Shown one piece after another: positions 34,252 through 42,915 of a stretch of 64,000 bases of DNA (position 1 is the stretch's first letter; each line of letters opens with the position of its first letter). Under the pieces are notes generated by a model. It did no database searches. It saw only the letters and a list, made by a program, of their open reading frames with translations, and had not been told where the DNA came from. The translations under genes and the position numbers were made by a program. Origin of the DNA: Clostridiaceae bacterium (GTDB lineage Bacteria; Bacillota; Clostridia; Oscillospirales; Acutalibacteraceae); NCBI GenBank assembly GCA_016296885.1, contig JAEDHT010000003.1, positions 8,927-72,926 of the forward strand. The letters are read 5' to 3'.

Positions 34252-35667
34252 TCAATTTTTGACCATTTGAGGGGTCTTTTCGAAATTCTTAACAAGTGCA
34301 TATGCACTTCCTATGCACCACCAGAAATATAATGTTGTGAATGAGGGATAAAATAATAGTGTAGGCTCAACGCATGAATAAATACAATACGCATATATAA
34401 AGCACATCATATGAGGCAAAACACTGCTGGAGCCTTGTAGTTTTAATTTAAAAACAACAGAAGTCATCCTCCTTGCAAGCAAAACAGCAAACAAAAAGAA
34501 TATTGCAAAGGATACAACTCCATTGCTTACGGCAAGCGTGAGATAACCATTGTGATAATCAAAAAGCTTGCCTTTTTCCATCCAACCATTATAGAAAATA
34601 TTGCCATATCCCACACCAAAGACGGGATGCTTGGAGATTTCATTCAACCCGCGTTTATAGAGCTTTATTCTGCCACTATCAATTGTACCATTTATATGCT
34701 CGAAGGTAACTGTGCCATCTGCTGTTTGCAATTCTGACTTATATTGCTCAGCAGTGGGCTGAAGCACCTCTCCACTCACCATAGGTTCACCCGAAATCAA
34801 AACACCTGATACATAATTTACCACGTATCTTAGCCCAAATAGGCTAACAGATACTAAGGCACAGCATAACAGGAAAATGGAGGTTTTGTAAACTACTGTT
34901 CTGCCTGCTTTAAACTTTTTTCCCGCAAAGATATTGTAACAAACTAAGCCAAAAATAAATGAACAAGTTAAAAGCAAGCCTGAATTAGACACACTAAGCA
35001 TAAGTGATAAGCCATTGAGTGCTACACATATGCATATCCACCTAAGACGAACGGGACTCTCTTCAACTCGCTGCAAAAATCCCTTGCATCTCAATGCAAA
35101 GCACGATATTATGCCACATACACTTGCAAACGCCATCGGATTGGGATTAATATATATTCCTTTAAAACGATTTTCAAATATAATCAAACTTCTATCAAAA
35201 AGCCAGATAGCTCTATGGAATACCACTAGGAGAATAAGACCAATGGCAGCGCAAACAGAGGTTAAAATTGCAATGCACTTTGATATCTTGTATATCTCTT
35301 TTCTTATGCTTTCTATATCCTCATCGAGCCTACAAAAGAAAAGGTAAAAATACATCAAATTAACAATCAAGGTGAAGAATGACACTGCTGTAGAAAAAGG
35401 ATGGGAAACAATGTTTACCAGAATTGTTGCTGCAGACATCACTGTGAAAAGAATAAATATGACGGAATAGTCTGCTTTTCTAAATTTAGAATGAATAATA
35501 TAGTGTCTGATTATGAGATAAACGCCCCAAAAAAAAGCTATGCCAGTGGCGACATAGCTGAGATAATCCAAATATGTAATCATTTGAAAGAATGAACATA
35601 TTACAAAGCATATGCGAAAATATGAACTATTGTTTATCACTTGTGAGAATTTGTCGGTAAAACTCAA
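34252..35667 (-). CDS. O-antigen ligase/polymerase-family membrane protein
   Basis: A 471-residue polytopic membrane protein with about ten hydrophobic helices. The large extracytoplasmic loop before the last helices contains GLNEISKHPVFGVGYGNIFYN and DYHNGYLTLAVSNG, matching the Wzy_C/O-antigen ligase family. Such proteins ligate or polymerise lipid-linked glycans on the outer face of the membrane. The start is TTG 35667, directly after TGAGGTGAGG. It lies 16 bases after the sugar phosphotransferase, so the pair likely builds one surface polysaccharide. Confidence 0.8.
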   Translation of the reverse strand: MSFTDKFSQVINNSSYFRICFVICSFFQMITYLDYLSYVATGIAFFWGVYLIIRHYIIHSKFRKADYSVIFILFTVMSAATILVNIVSHPFSTAVSFFTLIVNLMYFYLFFCRLDEDIESIRKEIYKISKCIAILTSVCAAIGLILLVVFHRAIWLFDRSLIIFENRFKGIYINPNPMAFASVCGIISCFALRCKGFLQRVEESPVRLRWICICVALNGLSLMLSVSNSGLLLTCSFIFGLVCYNIFAGKKFKAGRTVVYKTSIFLLCCALVSVSLFGLRYVVNYVSGVLISGEPMVSGEVLQPTAEQYKSELQTADGTVTFEHINGTIDSGRIKLYKRGLNEISKHPVFGVGYGNIFYNGWMEKGKLFDYHNGYLTLAVSNGVVSFAIFFLFAVLLARRMTSVVFKLKLQGSSSVLPHMMCFIYAYCIYSCVEPTLLFYPSFTTLYFWWCIGSAYALVKNFEKTPQMVKN

Positions 35668-35683
35668 TACCTCACCTCATTTA

Positions 35684-36382
35684 TCATTTTTTCGAGGAAA
35701 AGAACACCGCTTTTACAGTTAATAACACTGTGTAAAAATCATAACCAATGCTGAATTTTTCGATATATTCGAGATTGGTTTTCATTTTTTTTGCCATAAC
35801 TCCATTAAGGTAATCCTGCTCTATCTGCGCTGGATCTGTGAAAAGCTCTTCTTCATCTTTGTAGAGTATGCAGGTATAAGAGGTTATTCCGGCAGGCATA
35901 AGAAGGGATGCATACATCTCTGGAGTATATTCTTTCACATATTTCATCACTTCCGGCCTGGTACCTACAAAGCTCATATCACCCTTAAGCACATTGAAAA
36001 GCTGTGGAAGCTCGTCTAGACGAAACTTGCGTAGCTTATGACCAATTGGGGTGATACGTGAGTCATTTTTTATGGTAATCTGATATTCATTTGTCATATG
36101 GTTTGTGTACATTGTGCGAAATTTTAGTATTTTGAAAATTCTTCCGTCTGTTGTAACACGTTCTTGCTTAAATATAACCTCTCCCTCAGATGTTGTCTTT
36201 ATCATAACGGCAATTACTATCATAGGAAGCATAAGCAAGATTATAAAAATTATAGAAAAGATAACATCTAATATTCGTTTAACAAGAAGCTGAAATTTCT
36301 TGTGTGACAGTATATCATAATACTTTTTGACTTCTTCACACTGAAAATTCTTCGGAAGTCTGTCCCATTTTGTAAGCAACAT
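35684..36382 (-). CDS. Undecaprenyl-phosphate sugar phosphotransferase
   Basis: A 232-residue bacterial sugar transferase (WcaJ/PglC-like core) that starts a glycan by moving a sugar-1-phosphate to undecaprenyl phosphate. One reentrant or membrane helix (residues 36-64, IIFIILLMLPMIVIAVMI) precedes the catalytic block IFKQERVTTDGRIFKILKFRTM, then KLRKFRLDELPQLFNVLKGDMS and FVGTRPE. The N-terminal four-helix domain of WcaJ is absent, as in PglC-type enzymes. It pairs with the ligase-like gene downstream. Other glycosyltransferases of the pathway are not next to it. Confidence 0.9.
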   Translation of the reverse strand: MLLTKWDRLPKNFQCEEVKKYYDILSHKKFQLLVKRILDVIFSIIFIILLMLPMIVIAVMIKTTSEGEVIFKQERVTTDGRIFKILKFRTMYTNHMTNEYQITIKNDSRITPIGHKLRKFRLDELPQLFNVLKGDMSFVGTRPEVMKYVKEYTPEMYASLLMPAGITSYTCILYKDEEELFTDPAQIEQDYLNGVMAKKMKTNLEYIEKFSIGYDFYTVLLTVKAVFFSSKK

Positions 36383-36403
36383 ATCTACCTCACAAACAAT
36401 TTT

Positions 36404-37309
36404 TTAATAATCAAAGCTGTGAAAGCCCTTACCAATTATCTCGCTGGTGCTTGAAATAAGTATAAAAGCAGTTGGTTCTACACCCTTAATAAAATTTCTA
36501 AGCTGAACAGCCTGACGCCTTCTCATTACTGTCATTATTACATACTTTTTATTATGAGAGAAAGCACCCTCGGCATTGTAAATTGTTGCACTATGCTTAA
36601 TATTGTTTAAGATATAATCACATATTGGTTCAGGGTTTTCACAAACAATATTAAAGTATTTGCAGGTATTAATATTTTCTATTACCAAATCAATCACAAG
36701 GGATTTTGCAAGCAGGCCACAAAGAGAATAAAGACCCGTCTCCATGTCAAATACATAAAATGTGGCGCAAGCAATAAGGCAATCTACAAAGAATAATGCG
36801 TTACCTATTGCCAGAGAGGTGTATTTCTTTACAATCATTGCTATAATATCCGTTCCACCACTGCTGGAATCCTGGTTGAAAATAAGCGCAGATGCAAACG
36901 ATGGTATACATATGGCATATATCATCTCAAGCATGGGCTGATCTGTGAGTGGCTCTGTGATGGGAATATATATTTCAAATGCATACAGCACCAGCGAATA
37001 TAAAAGACTTACATAAACTGTTTTAAAAGCAAATGATTTACCAATAAATATATATCCAACTACAAGCAATGCTACATTGAACACAAGGTTTAAAGCTGAC
37101 ACACTGAATGGCATAAATTTTGCAAGCAAAATTGCAAGACCTGTAACGCCACCAAATGTGAAATTATTAGGCAATCTAAAAAAATGCATTCCAACACACA
37201 TTATCAATGTAGCAAATGTGAGAATAGAATAATCACGCAGTAAATTCTTCGCCTTTTTACTTTTATCAGGTTTAACTGAAAGGGTATTAATATTATTTTT
37301 ATCAGACAT
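36404..37309 (-). CDS. YitT family membrane protein
   Basis: A 301-residue protein with about five N-terminal membrane helices (YitT/DUF161) and a cytoplasmic DUF2179 domain. Motifs are RLPNNFTFGGVTGLAILLAK in the membrane part and NQDSSSGGTDIIAMIVKKYT. The C-terminal domain has YVIMTVMRRRQAVQLRNFIK and ISSTSEIIGKGF. The family is widespread in Firmicutes; its function is unknown and transport is suspected. It is the first gene of the minus-strand unit with the two polysaccharide genes, with gaps of about 20 bases. Confidence 0.88.
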   Translation of the reverse strand: MSDKNNINTLSVKPDKSKKAKNLLRDYSILTFATLIMCVGMHFFRLPNNFTFGGVTGLAILLAKFMPFSVSALNLVFNVALLVVGYIFIGKSFAFKTVYVSLLYSLVLYAFEIYIPITEPLTDQPMLEMIYAICIPSFASALIFNQDSSSGGTDIIAMIVKKYTSLAIGNALFFVDCLIACATFYVFDMETGLYSLCGLLAKSLVIDLVIENINTCKYFNIVCENPEPICDYILNNIKHSATIYNAEGAFSHNKKYVIMTVMRRRQAVQLRNFIKGVEPTAFILISSTSEIIGKGFHSFDY

Positions 37310-37605
37310 ATTTTTGTCACCTCAAAAAATAGCTAACTGTCAATAGAGTTTACAACAAACGAGAAATTAAGTCAATATTTTTACTCTAAAAAAGTTTTCA
37401 TTTGTACCATATATTATTTCTATTATTTTCGTGAACACTTTGTTAACTTGTATTTTCTATGCAAACAGGTAATTTTATTCCTAAAATCACCCATAATTAT
37501 TTCTATAATCTTAGCATAATGCGTAGTAAAAAGCAATTAATTAAACCTTTTATACGTATATAGTAAATATTATTAATTGTAATTTTGAAAATTTTAAAAA
37601 AAGTA
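37310..37605. other. Divergent intergenic region between yitT and rimP
   Basis: AT-rich with no gene. It must hold the yitT promoter on the minus strand, but no single candidate stands out. The rimP promoter and attenuator at its right end are listed separately. Confidence 0.4.
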
Positions 37606-37634
37606 TTGATATTTTTGAAAATATATGGTAACAT
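37606..37634 (+). promoter_or_regulatory. Promoter of the rimP-nusA-infB operon
   Basis: TTGATA (37606-37611), a 17-base spacer, TAACAT (37629-37634). Confidence 0.65.
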
Positions 37635-37665
37635 ACAAATGTAAACAAAATATTGACTAAAAAAG

Positions 37666-37700
37666 GAGTGGGGCAAGAAAGTCCTGCTCTTTTGTTTTGT
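37666..37700 (+). terminator. Leader terminator (attenuator) before rimP
   Basis: An 8-bp stem with G-U pairs (37666-37673 with 37682-37689), followed by TTTTGTTTTG, lies between the promoter and rimP. In B. subtilis the nusA operon leader carries a NusA-sensitive terminator; this fits the same autoregulation. Confidence 0.7.
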
Positions 37701-37716
37701 GCAAAGAGGTGATAAT

Positions 37717-38190
37717 GTGAAAAAGCAGGGAAATACAGTGCAAGCTGTGCAAAAAATAGCAGAGCCTATTGCAAAGGAGCTTGGTCTGCAAATTTGGGAT
37801 GTACGCTTTGTAAAGGAAGGTGCATCGTGGTTCCTCAGAATCTTTATAGATAAAGAAGACGGTGTGAATATTGAGGATTGCGAGGCTTTCAGCAGAGCTA
37901 TCGACCCTATATTAGACGAAAAAGACGTGGTAGAGCAAAGCTACTGTCTTGAAGTATCTTCTCCGGGTCTTGAAAGAGAGCTCACAAGAGATGAGCACTT
38001 CGAAAGATTTATAGGAAGTGACGTGCTTGTAAAACTAATAAGACCTATAGAAGGAATCGGCAGAGAGCTGGATGGTATGCTGGCAGCAGCAGATAAAGAT
38101 ACATTTGAGCTTGCTGATGCTGATGACAACCGTGTGACAATTAATAAAAAAGACACGGTTTGGGTTAAGCTTGACGACTTTGATATGTAA
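37717..38190 (+). CDS. rimP: Ribosome maturation factor RimP
   Basis: RimP assists maturation of the 30S subunit. The 157 residues show the N-terminal domain with LGLQIWDVRFVKEGASWFLRIFID and DCEAFSRAIDPILDE, then YCLEVSSPGLERELT, the best conserved family motif. The C-terminal domain is a short Sm-like fold. The start is GTG 37717, chosen because AGAGGTG lies 5-6 bases before it; the upstream GTG at 37699 overlaps the attenuator tail. It is the first gene of the translation operon. Confidence 0.94.
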   Translation: MKKQGNTVQAVQKIAEPIAKELGLQIWDVRFVKEGASWFLRIFIDKEDGVNIEDCEAFSRAIDPILDEKDVVEQSYCLEVSSPGLERELTRDEHFERFIGSDVLVKLIRPIEGIGRELDGMLAAADKDTFELADADDNRVTINKKDTVWVKLDDFDM

Positions 38191-38224
38191 AAATAAATTC
38201 ATTTGAAAGGATTGATTATAAAAA

Positions 38225-39319
38225 ATGGATATTAAAGAATTATACGAGGCTTTGGGTGCTCTTGAAAAGGAAAAAGGCATCTCAAAGGATTTTATGCTTG
38301 TTCAAATCGAAAAAGCAATTGGAATAGCCTGCAAAAACAGCTATGGTGGCAATGACGATATGGTTGTAAACTTCACAGATGACTCTGTTGAAGTTCGCCT
38401 TAATAAGACCGTCGTAGAAGAAGTTGTTGATCCAAACAGAGAAATAGCACTAAGCGATGCAAGAGTAATTGATGCAAACACACAGTTGGGCGAAAGAGTT
38501 GGTGTATCGCTTGATCCAATGGAGTTTGGCAGAATAGCTGTGCAAACTGCAAGAAGCATTATCAGACAGGGTATCCGTGACGGTGAAAGAGGCAGAATGT
38601 ATCAGGACTTCCTTGTGCATAACCATGAGCTTGTAACTGCCTCCATAGAAAGAATTGATCCAAAATCAGGTAATCTTGCGCTTAAATTTGGAAAGGCTGA
38701 TATTGTATTGCCTAAATCAGAACAGATTGGCAACGAAAACGTTCGTGAGGGCGACAATATTAAAATTTACATTGTAGATGTAAAGGACAGCGAACGTGGA
38801 CCAAGAGTTATCATCTCCAGGAAACACGCAGACTTCGTAAAGAGTCTTTTTGTGAACGAAGTGCCTGAAATACAAGACGGCATCATTGAGATTAAATCAG
38901 TATCACGTGAAGCCGGTAGCAGAACAAAGCTTGCTGTTTTTAGCAAAGATGCTAATGTGGATTCCGTAGGTTCATGTATAGGACCAAGAGGTGGCAGAGT
39001 AAACGCCATTGTAGATGAACTTGGTGGAGAAAAAATAGATATTATAGAATATAGTGATGATCCTGTAAAGTTTGTTTCTGCTGCTCTTGCACCGGCAGAT
39101 GTTGTAGAGGTTAATATCATTGATGAGTTAGAAAAGACCTGTAAGGTAACTGTACCGGACAGCCAACTTTCACTTGCTATAGGCAACAAAGGACAGAACG
39201 TTCGCCTTGCTGCAAGACTCACAGGCTGGAAAATAGATATACGTCCTGAAAGCGGATTTTTCGGAGAAGATACAGATGAGTCAACGGATAACGACTCTGA
39301 AAATGAAGAAATAGTGTAA
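38225..39319 (+). CDS. nusA: Transcription termination/antitermination factor NusA
   Basis: NusA binds RNA polymerase and affects pausing, termination and antitermination. The 364 residues comprise the N-terminal polymerase-binding domain, an S1 domain (around 135-200), and two KH domains with SCIGPRGGRVNAIVDELGGEKIDIIEY and LAIGNKGQNVRLAARLTGWKIDI. The C-terminal acidic repeats of E. coli NusA are absent, as normal for Firmicutes; instead there is a short Asp/Glu/Ser tail. The leader terminator upstream suggests autoregulation. Confidence 0.97.
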   Translation: MDIKELYEALGALEKEKGISKDFMLVQIEKAIGIACKNSYGGNDDMVVNFTDDSVEVRLNKTVVEEVVDPNREIALSDARVIDANTQLGERVGVSLDPMEFGRIAVQTARSIIRQGIRDGERGRMYQDFLVHNHELVTASIERIDPKSGNLALKFGKADIVLPKSEQIGNENVREGDNIKIYIVDVKDSERGPRVIISRKHADFVKSLFVNEVPEIQDGIIEIKSVSREAGSRTKLAVFSKDANVDSVGSCIGPRGGRVNAIVDELGGEKIDIIEYSDDPVKFVSAALAPADVVEVNIIDELEKTCKVTVPDSQLSLAIGNKGQNVRLAARLTGWKIDIRPESGFFGEDTDESTDNDSENEEIV

Positions 39320-39356
39320 TATTACGGAATAAATATAGAGTAAAGGAGCAATAATT

Positions 39357-39644
39357 ATGCAGAAACATATTCCTCTGAGAAAATGCGTGGGATGTGGTGT
39401 CTCAAAGCCAAAATGTGAGCTTATCAGAATAGTTAAAGCTCCGAAAAACACAAATCAAGATAGAATGATATATATTGATATTACAGCTAAATCTGATGGA
39501 CGTGGAACATATATTTGCCGTGATATAAAATGCATTAATCTTGCAAAAAAGTCAAAAAGACTTGAACGTACATTCGGACGAAGCAAAGCAGAGGAGATTT
39601 TAAATGATCTTTTGCAAATTGAACTTAAGGAGGATTTGCGATGA
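39357..39644 (+). CDS. rnpM: YlxR-family RNA-binding protein (RnpM)
   Basis: A 95-residue DUF448 protein between nusA and infB, the universal position of ylxR in Firmicutes. Motifs are LRKCVGCGVSKPKCELIR with its CxxC pair, and GRGTYICRDIKCINLAKKS. The B. subtilis homologue is reported to bind and modulate RNase P RNA. Its stop overlaps the next gene by 4 bases, so translation is coupled. Confidence 0.93.
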   Translation: MQKHIPLRKCVGCGVSKPKCELIRIVKAPKNTNQDRMIYIDITAKSDGRGTYICRDIKCINLAKKSKRLERTFGRSKAEEILNDLLQIELKEDLR

Positions 39645-39961
39645 ACGATAAATTACTCAATTTTCTTGGAATTGCAAGACGCTCCGGAAGTCTTGTGCTG
39701 GGCTTTGATAAAGTGTGTGAAAGTGTAGAAAAAGGCAAGGCATCCTTAGTAATGACTGCTCAGGATACCTCGCAAAATACATACAAAGCCTTAATGAAAA
39801 GCATAAACGGTACTAACAGTGAGCACATAACAATTTGCAGAACTAAAGATGAAATATCTTTTGCAGTGGGTAAAAACACTTCGGTAATGTCGATAAACGA
39901 TGATGGCTTTATTAAAAAAATAAAAGAGCTTAATAAGCCTTTACAGACAGATATCCATTGA
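39641..39961 (+). CDS. L7Ae-family ribosomal-like protein YlxQ
   Basis: A 106-residue protein of the L7Ae/L30e/YlxQ fold, which binds kink-turn RNA in related members. LLNFLGIARRSGSLVLGFDKVCESVEKGKASLVMTA is typical, with the basic residues on the RNA face. It lies between rnpM and infB, overlapping rnpM by 4 bases. Its exact RNA target is unknown. Confidence 0.9.
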   Translation: MNDKLLNFLGIARRSGSLVLGFDKVCESVEKGKASLVMTAQDTSQNTYKALMKSINGTNSEHITICRTKDEISFAVGKNTSVMSINDDGFIKKIKELNKPLQTDIH

Positions 39962-39982
39962 TAAGGAAAGGAATGATATCAT

Positions 39983-42412
39983 ATGAAATATAAACTCGGC
40001 GAACTTATTAAGGATTTTAATGTTACTAAAAAAGAGGTCACTCAATTACTTAAAGAGCAATTCAGCGGTGTAAAAAACAATAACACTGTATTAACAGAAG
40101 AAGAGCTGGATTATATATTTGATAGCTTCACACAGGCTAACGCTGTAGAAAACTTTGATGAATACTTTGCATCTGCTATAGTGGAATCCGCAGATAATTC
40201 TGTAGAAACTGAAAATCAAGCTGATAACAGCCCTGAAAAGGTTAAGAACACAGAGCCCGCACAGAAAAAAGAAGAAACAAAAACAAAGAAAACTAAAACT
40301 GATAAATCATCAGATGATAATAAGAAGCCTGTCGCAAATAAAGACAGTCATCCCCAGAATTCAAAGAAGGATGAAAAAACAACCAAGAAACCAGCATCTA
40401 ACAAACAGCCTGTGGCTAGTCAAGCTGAGGATAATGTTATCCGTAAGAAAGAAAAGCGTATTGTTGACACCAGATCATCTCATGTAAACATAGATAGATA
40501 TAATGAGAAATATGACCACATGGCTGGGGATAAATATCGTAACGACAATATGCTCTCCAAGCAGAAGATTAATCAACGTTCACAGCAAAGAGGCAAGCAG
40601 AAGGGTCGCAAGGAGACCGAAGCTGAGCGTCTTAATAGAATCGCTATGGATAGAAAGAACAAGCCAATCACTGTAAGCATACCGGATGAAATCACAGTAG
40701 CAGAGCTTGCTCTCAGATTAAAAGCAACAGCTGCTGAGGTTGTTAAAAAGCTGTTTATGCTTGGAATGATGGTAACAGTAAATGATGTTATCGATTTTGA
40801 TACAGCATCACTTGCAGCAATGGAATTCCACGCTAAGGTAGAAAAAGAAGTTGTTGTAACAATCGAAGAAAGAATTATTGATGATAGTGAAGATAACGAG
40901 GAAAATCTTATCACAAGAGCTCCTGTTGTAGTAGTAATGGGACACGTAGACCATGGTAAAACTTCACTTCTTGACTATATACGTCATGCAAATGTTACAT
41001 CTACTGAGGCTGGCGGTATCACACAACATATTGGTGCTTACAGAGTGCGCATCGACAATAAGGATATCACCTTCCTTGATACCCCCGGACATGAAGCTTT
41101 CACTACAATGAGAGCTAGAGGTGCTCAGGTAACTGATATTGCTATTCTTGTGGTAGCAGCTGATGACGGCATCATGCCACAGACCATAGAGGCTATCAAC
41201 CATGCTAAGGCAGCAAATGTATCTGTAATTGTTGCAATTAACAAGATGGATAAAAACAGCGCAAATCCAGACAGAGTAAAGCAACAGCTGGTAGAATACG
41301 GCTTAGTACCGGAAGAATGGGGTGGCGATGTGCCATGTATACCTGTATCTGCTAAGACCGGAGATGGCGTTGACGATCTACTCGAAATGGTAAATCTTAT
41401 AGCAGAGATGAAAGAGCTTAAGGCAAATCCAAACAGAGCTGCAAAGGGTACTGTTATCGAAGCAAGACTTGATAAAGGCAGAGGTCCTATCGCTTCTATG
41501 CTTGTTCAGAACGGTACACTAAACGTAGGTGATATCGTGGTAGCAGGCACTGCCGTGGGTAGAGTAAGAGCTATGACTGATGATAAGGGACAAAAGGTAA
41601 AATCAGCCGGACCTTCTATCCCAGTTGAGATAACCGGTCTCGATGATGTACCGGCAGGCGGTGATGTATTCAACGCTGTAAGCGATGAAAGACTTGCAAG
41701 AGAGCTTGTAGAGCAGAGAAAAACCAAAATTAAAGAAGAAATTTTCTCTAAGCAAACAAAGGTTACACTTGATAATCTTTTTGATCGTATGCAACAGGGT
41801 GAAATGAAAGAGCTTAAAATAATTGTTAAGGCTGACGTACAAGGTAGTGTTGAAGCTGTTAAACAATCACTCGAAAAGCTAACTAATGAAGAAGTTAGAG
41901 TAAGTGTAATTCATGGTGGCGTTGGTGCTGTTAATGAGTCTGACGTTATGCTTGCTAATGCTAGTGATGCTATCATAGTTGGATTTAATGTTCGTCCTGA
42001 TAACGTTGCTGCTGAATCTGCTGAGCGTGAGGGCGTAGATATGCGTCTATATAGAATCATCTACGACTGCATAGAAGAGATCGAAGCTGCTATGAAGGGT
42101 ATGCTTGCACCTAAGTTTAAGGAAGTTTTGCTTGGTAAAGCAGAATGTCGTAATGTAATAAAGATCAAGAGCATCGGCTTTATCGCAGGTAGCTATGTGC
42201 TTAGCGGAAAGATTGTCAGAAATGCAGATATTAGAGTTGTGCGTGATGGCTTGATTATTGCTGATGACAAAATTGCATCTTTACAGAGATTTAAGGATTC
42301 TGTAAAGGAAGTTGCCACAGGATATGAATGTGGTATTGGTCTCGAAAGATTTAACGACCTTAAAGAAGGCGACATAATCGAAGCATACGAGATGCAAGAA
42401 TACAGAGAATAA
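39983..42412 (+). CDS. infB: Translation initiation factor IF-2
   Basis: The GTPase that brings initiator tRNA to the 30S subunit and joins subunits. An 809-residue protein: an N-terminal IF2N helix (YKLGELIKDFNVTKKEVTQ), a charged Lys/Glu/Thr/Ser-rich linker (residues 70-210), a second IF2N (ITVAELALRLKATAAEVVKKL) and the G domain starting near residue 315. There, VVVMGHVDHGKTSL (G1), DTPGHEAF (G3) and AINKMDK (G4) are intact. Domains II to IV complete it. SD AAGGAAAGG precedes the ATG. Confidence 0.98.
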   Translation: MKYKLGELIKDFNVTKKEVTQLLKEQFSGVKNNNTVLTEEELDYIFDSFTQANAVENFDEYFASAIVESADNSVETENQADNSPEKVKNTEPAQKKEETKTKKTKTDKSSDDNKKPVANKDSHPQNSKKDEKTTKKPASNKQPVASQAEDNVIRKKEKRIVDTRSSHVNIDRYNEKYDHMAGDKYRNDNMLSKQKINQRSQQRGKQKGRKETEAERLNRIAMDRKNKPITVSIPDEITVAELALRLKATAAEVVKKLFMLGMMVTVNDVIDFDTASLAAMEFHAKVEKEVVVTIEERIIDDSEDNEENLITRAPVVVVMGHVDHGKTSLLDYIRHANVTSTEAGGITQHIGAYRVRIDNKDITFLDTPGHEAFTTMRARGAQVTDIAILVVAADDGIMPQTIEAINHAKAANVSVIVAINKMDKNSANPDRVKQQLVEYGLVPEEWGGDVPCIPVSAKTGDGVDDLLEMVNLIAEMKELKANPNRAAKGTVIEARLDKGRGPIASMLVQNGTLNVGDIVVAGTAVGRVRAMTDDKGQKVKSAGPSIPVEITGLDDVPAGGDVFNAVSDERLARELVEQRKTKIKEEIFSKQTKVTLDNLFDRMQQGEMKELKIIVKADVQGSVEAVKQSLEKLTNEEVRVSVIHGGVGAVNESDVMLANASDAIIVGFNVRPDNVAAESAEREGVDMRLYRIIYDCIEEIEAAMKGMLAPKFKEVLLGKAECRNVIKIKSIGFIAGSYVLSGKIVRNADIRVVRDGLIIADDKIASLQRFKDSVKEVATGYECGIGLERFNDLKEGDIIEAYEMQEYRE

Positions 42413-42444
42413 TTTTTAAAATATTACAAAGATATATATAATAT

Positions 42445-42490
42445 AGGCAGTTGCCTTTTAACAAATCATGTAGCTAAAAGGTAATTGCCT
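42445..42490 (+). promoter_or_regulatory. Long hairpin between infB and rbfA
   Basis: A 15-bp stem with two G-U pairs (42445-42459 with 42476-42490) and a 16-base loop. No U-tract follows directly; TTTTATATATTTTTT begins about 9 bases later. It could be a partial terminator or an RNA processing site within the operon. Confidence 0.6.
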
Positions 42491-42543
42491 CTTCCCGGTT
42501 TTATATATTTTTTCGTATTACAACCAGAAAGGGTGTTAAGGAA

Positions 42544-42915
42544 TTGGCAGGATATCGTAGTAGCAGAAATGCTGAAGATATAAAAAGAGAAATTGCAGCT
42601 GCTGTAAGCAATATGAAAGATCCGAGAATCAGAGATGGTCTTATCAGTGTGGTAAGAATTGAAATATCTAGGGATAATTCTTTCTGCAAGGTTTATGTAA
42701 GCGCAATGAATGGTATAGAAACCGCCAAAACCGCTGTCAAGGCTTTGAATGGTGCTGCTGGTTATATTAGAAAAGAGATTAGCTCACATCTGACTCTAAG
42801 AATCACACCAGCTTTACAGTTTTATGCGACTGATTCTATAGAATACAGTGCAAAAATCTCCACTATTATTAATAGTCTTGATATAAAGGATGACGATAAT
42901 GATGAAGTTGAATGA
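42544..42915 (+). CDS. rbfA: Ribosome-binding factor A
   Basis: RbfA is a KH-like factor that helps the last steps of 30S assembly. The 123 residues begin AGYRSSRNAEDIKREIAAAV, followed by DPRIRDGLISVVRIEISRDNSFCKVYVS and the KH-type ALNGAAGYIRKEISSHLTLRITPAL, all family-specific. The start is TTG 42544 after GTTAAGGAA, with no ATG available. The gene overlaps the next one near its 3' end. Confidence 0.94.
   Translation: MAGYRSSRNAEDIKREIAAAVSNMKDPRIRDGLISVVRIEISRDNSFCKVYVSAMNGIETAKTAVKALNGAAGYIRKEISSHLTLRITPALQFYATDSIEYSAKISTIINSLDIKDDDNDEVE

Noticed and set aside
40573..42375. Several minus-strand frames opposite infB
   Set aside because: They lie wholly within a strongly conserved gene on the other strand and have no motifs.
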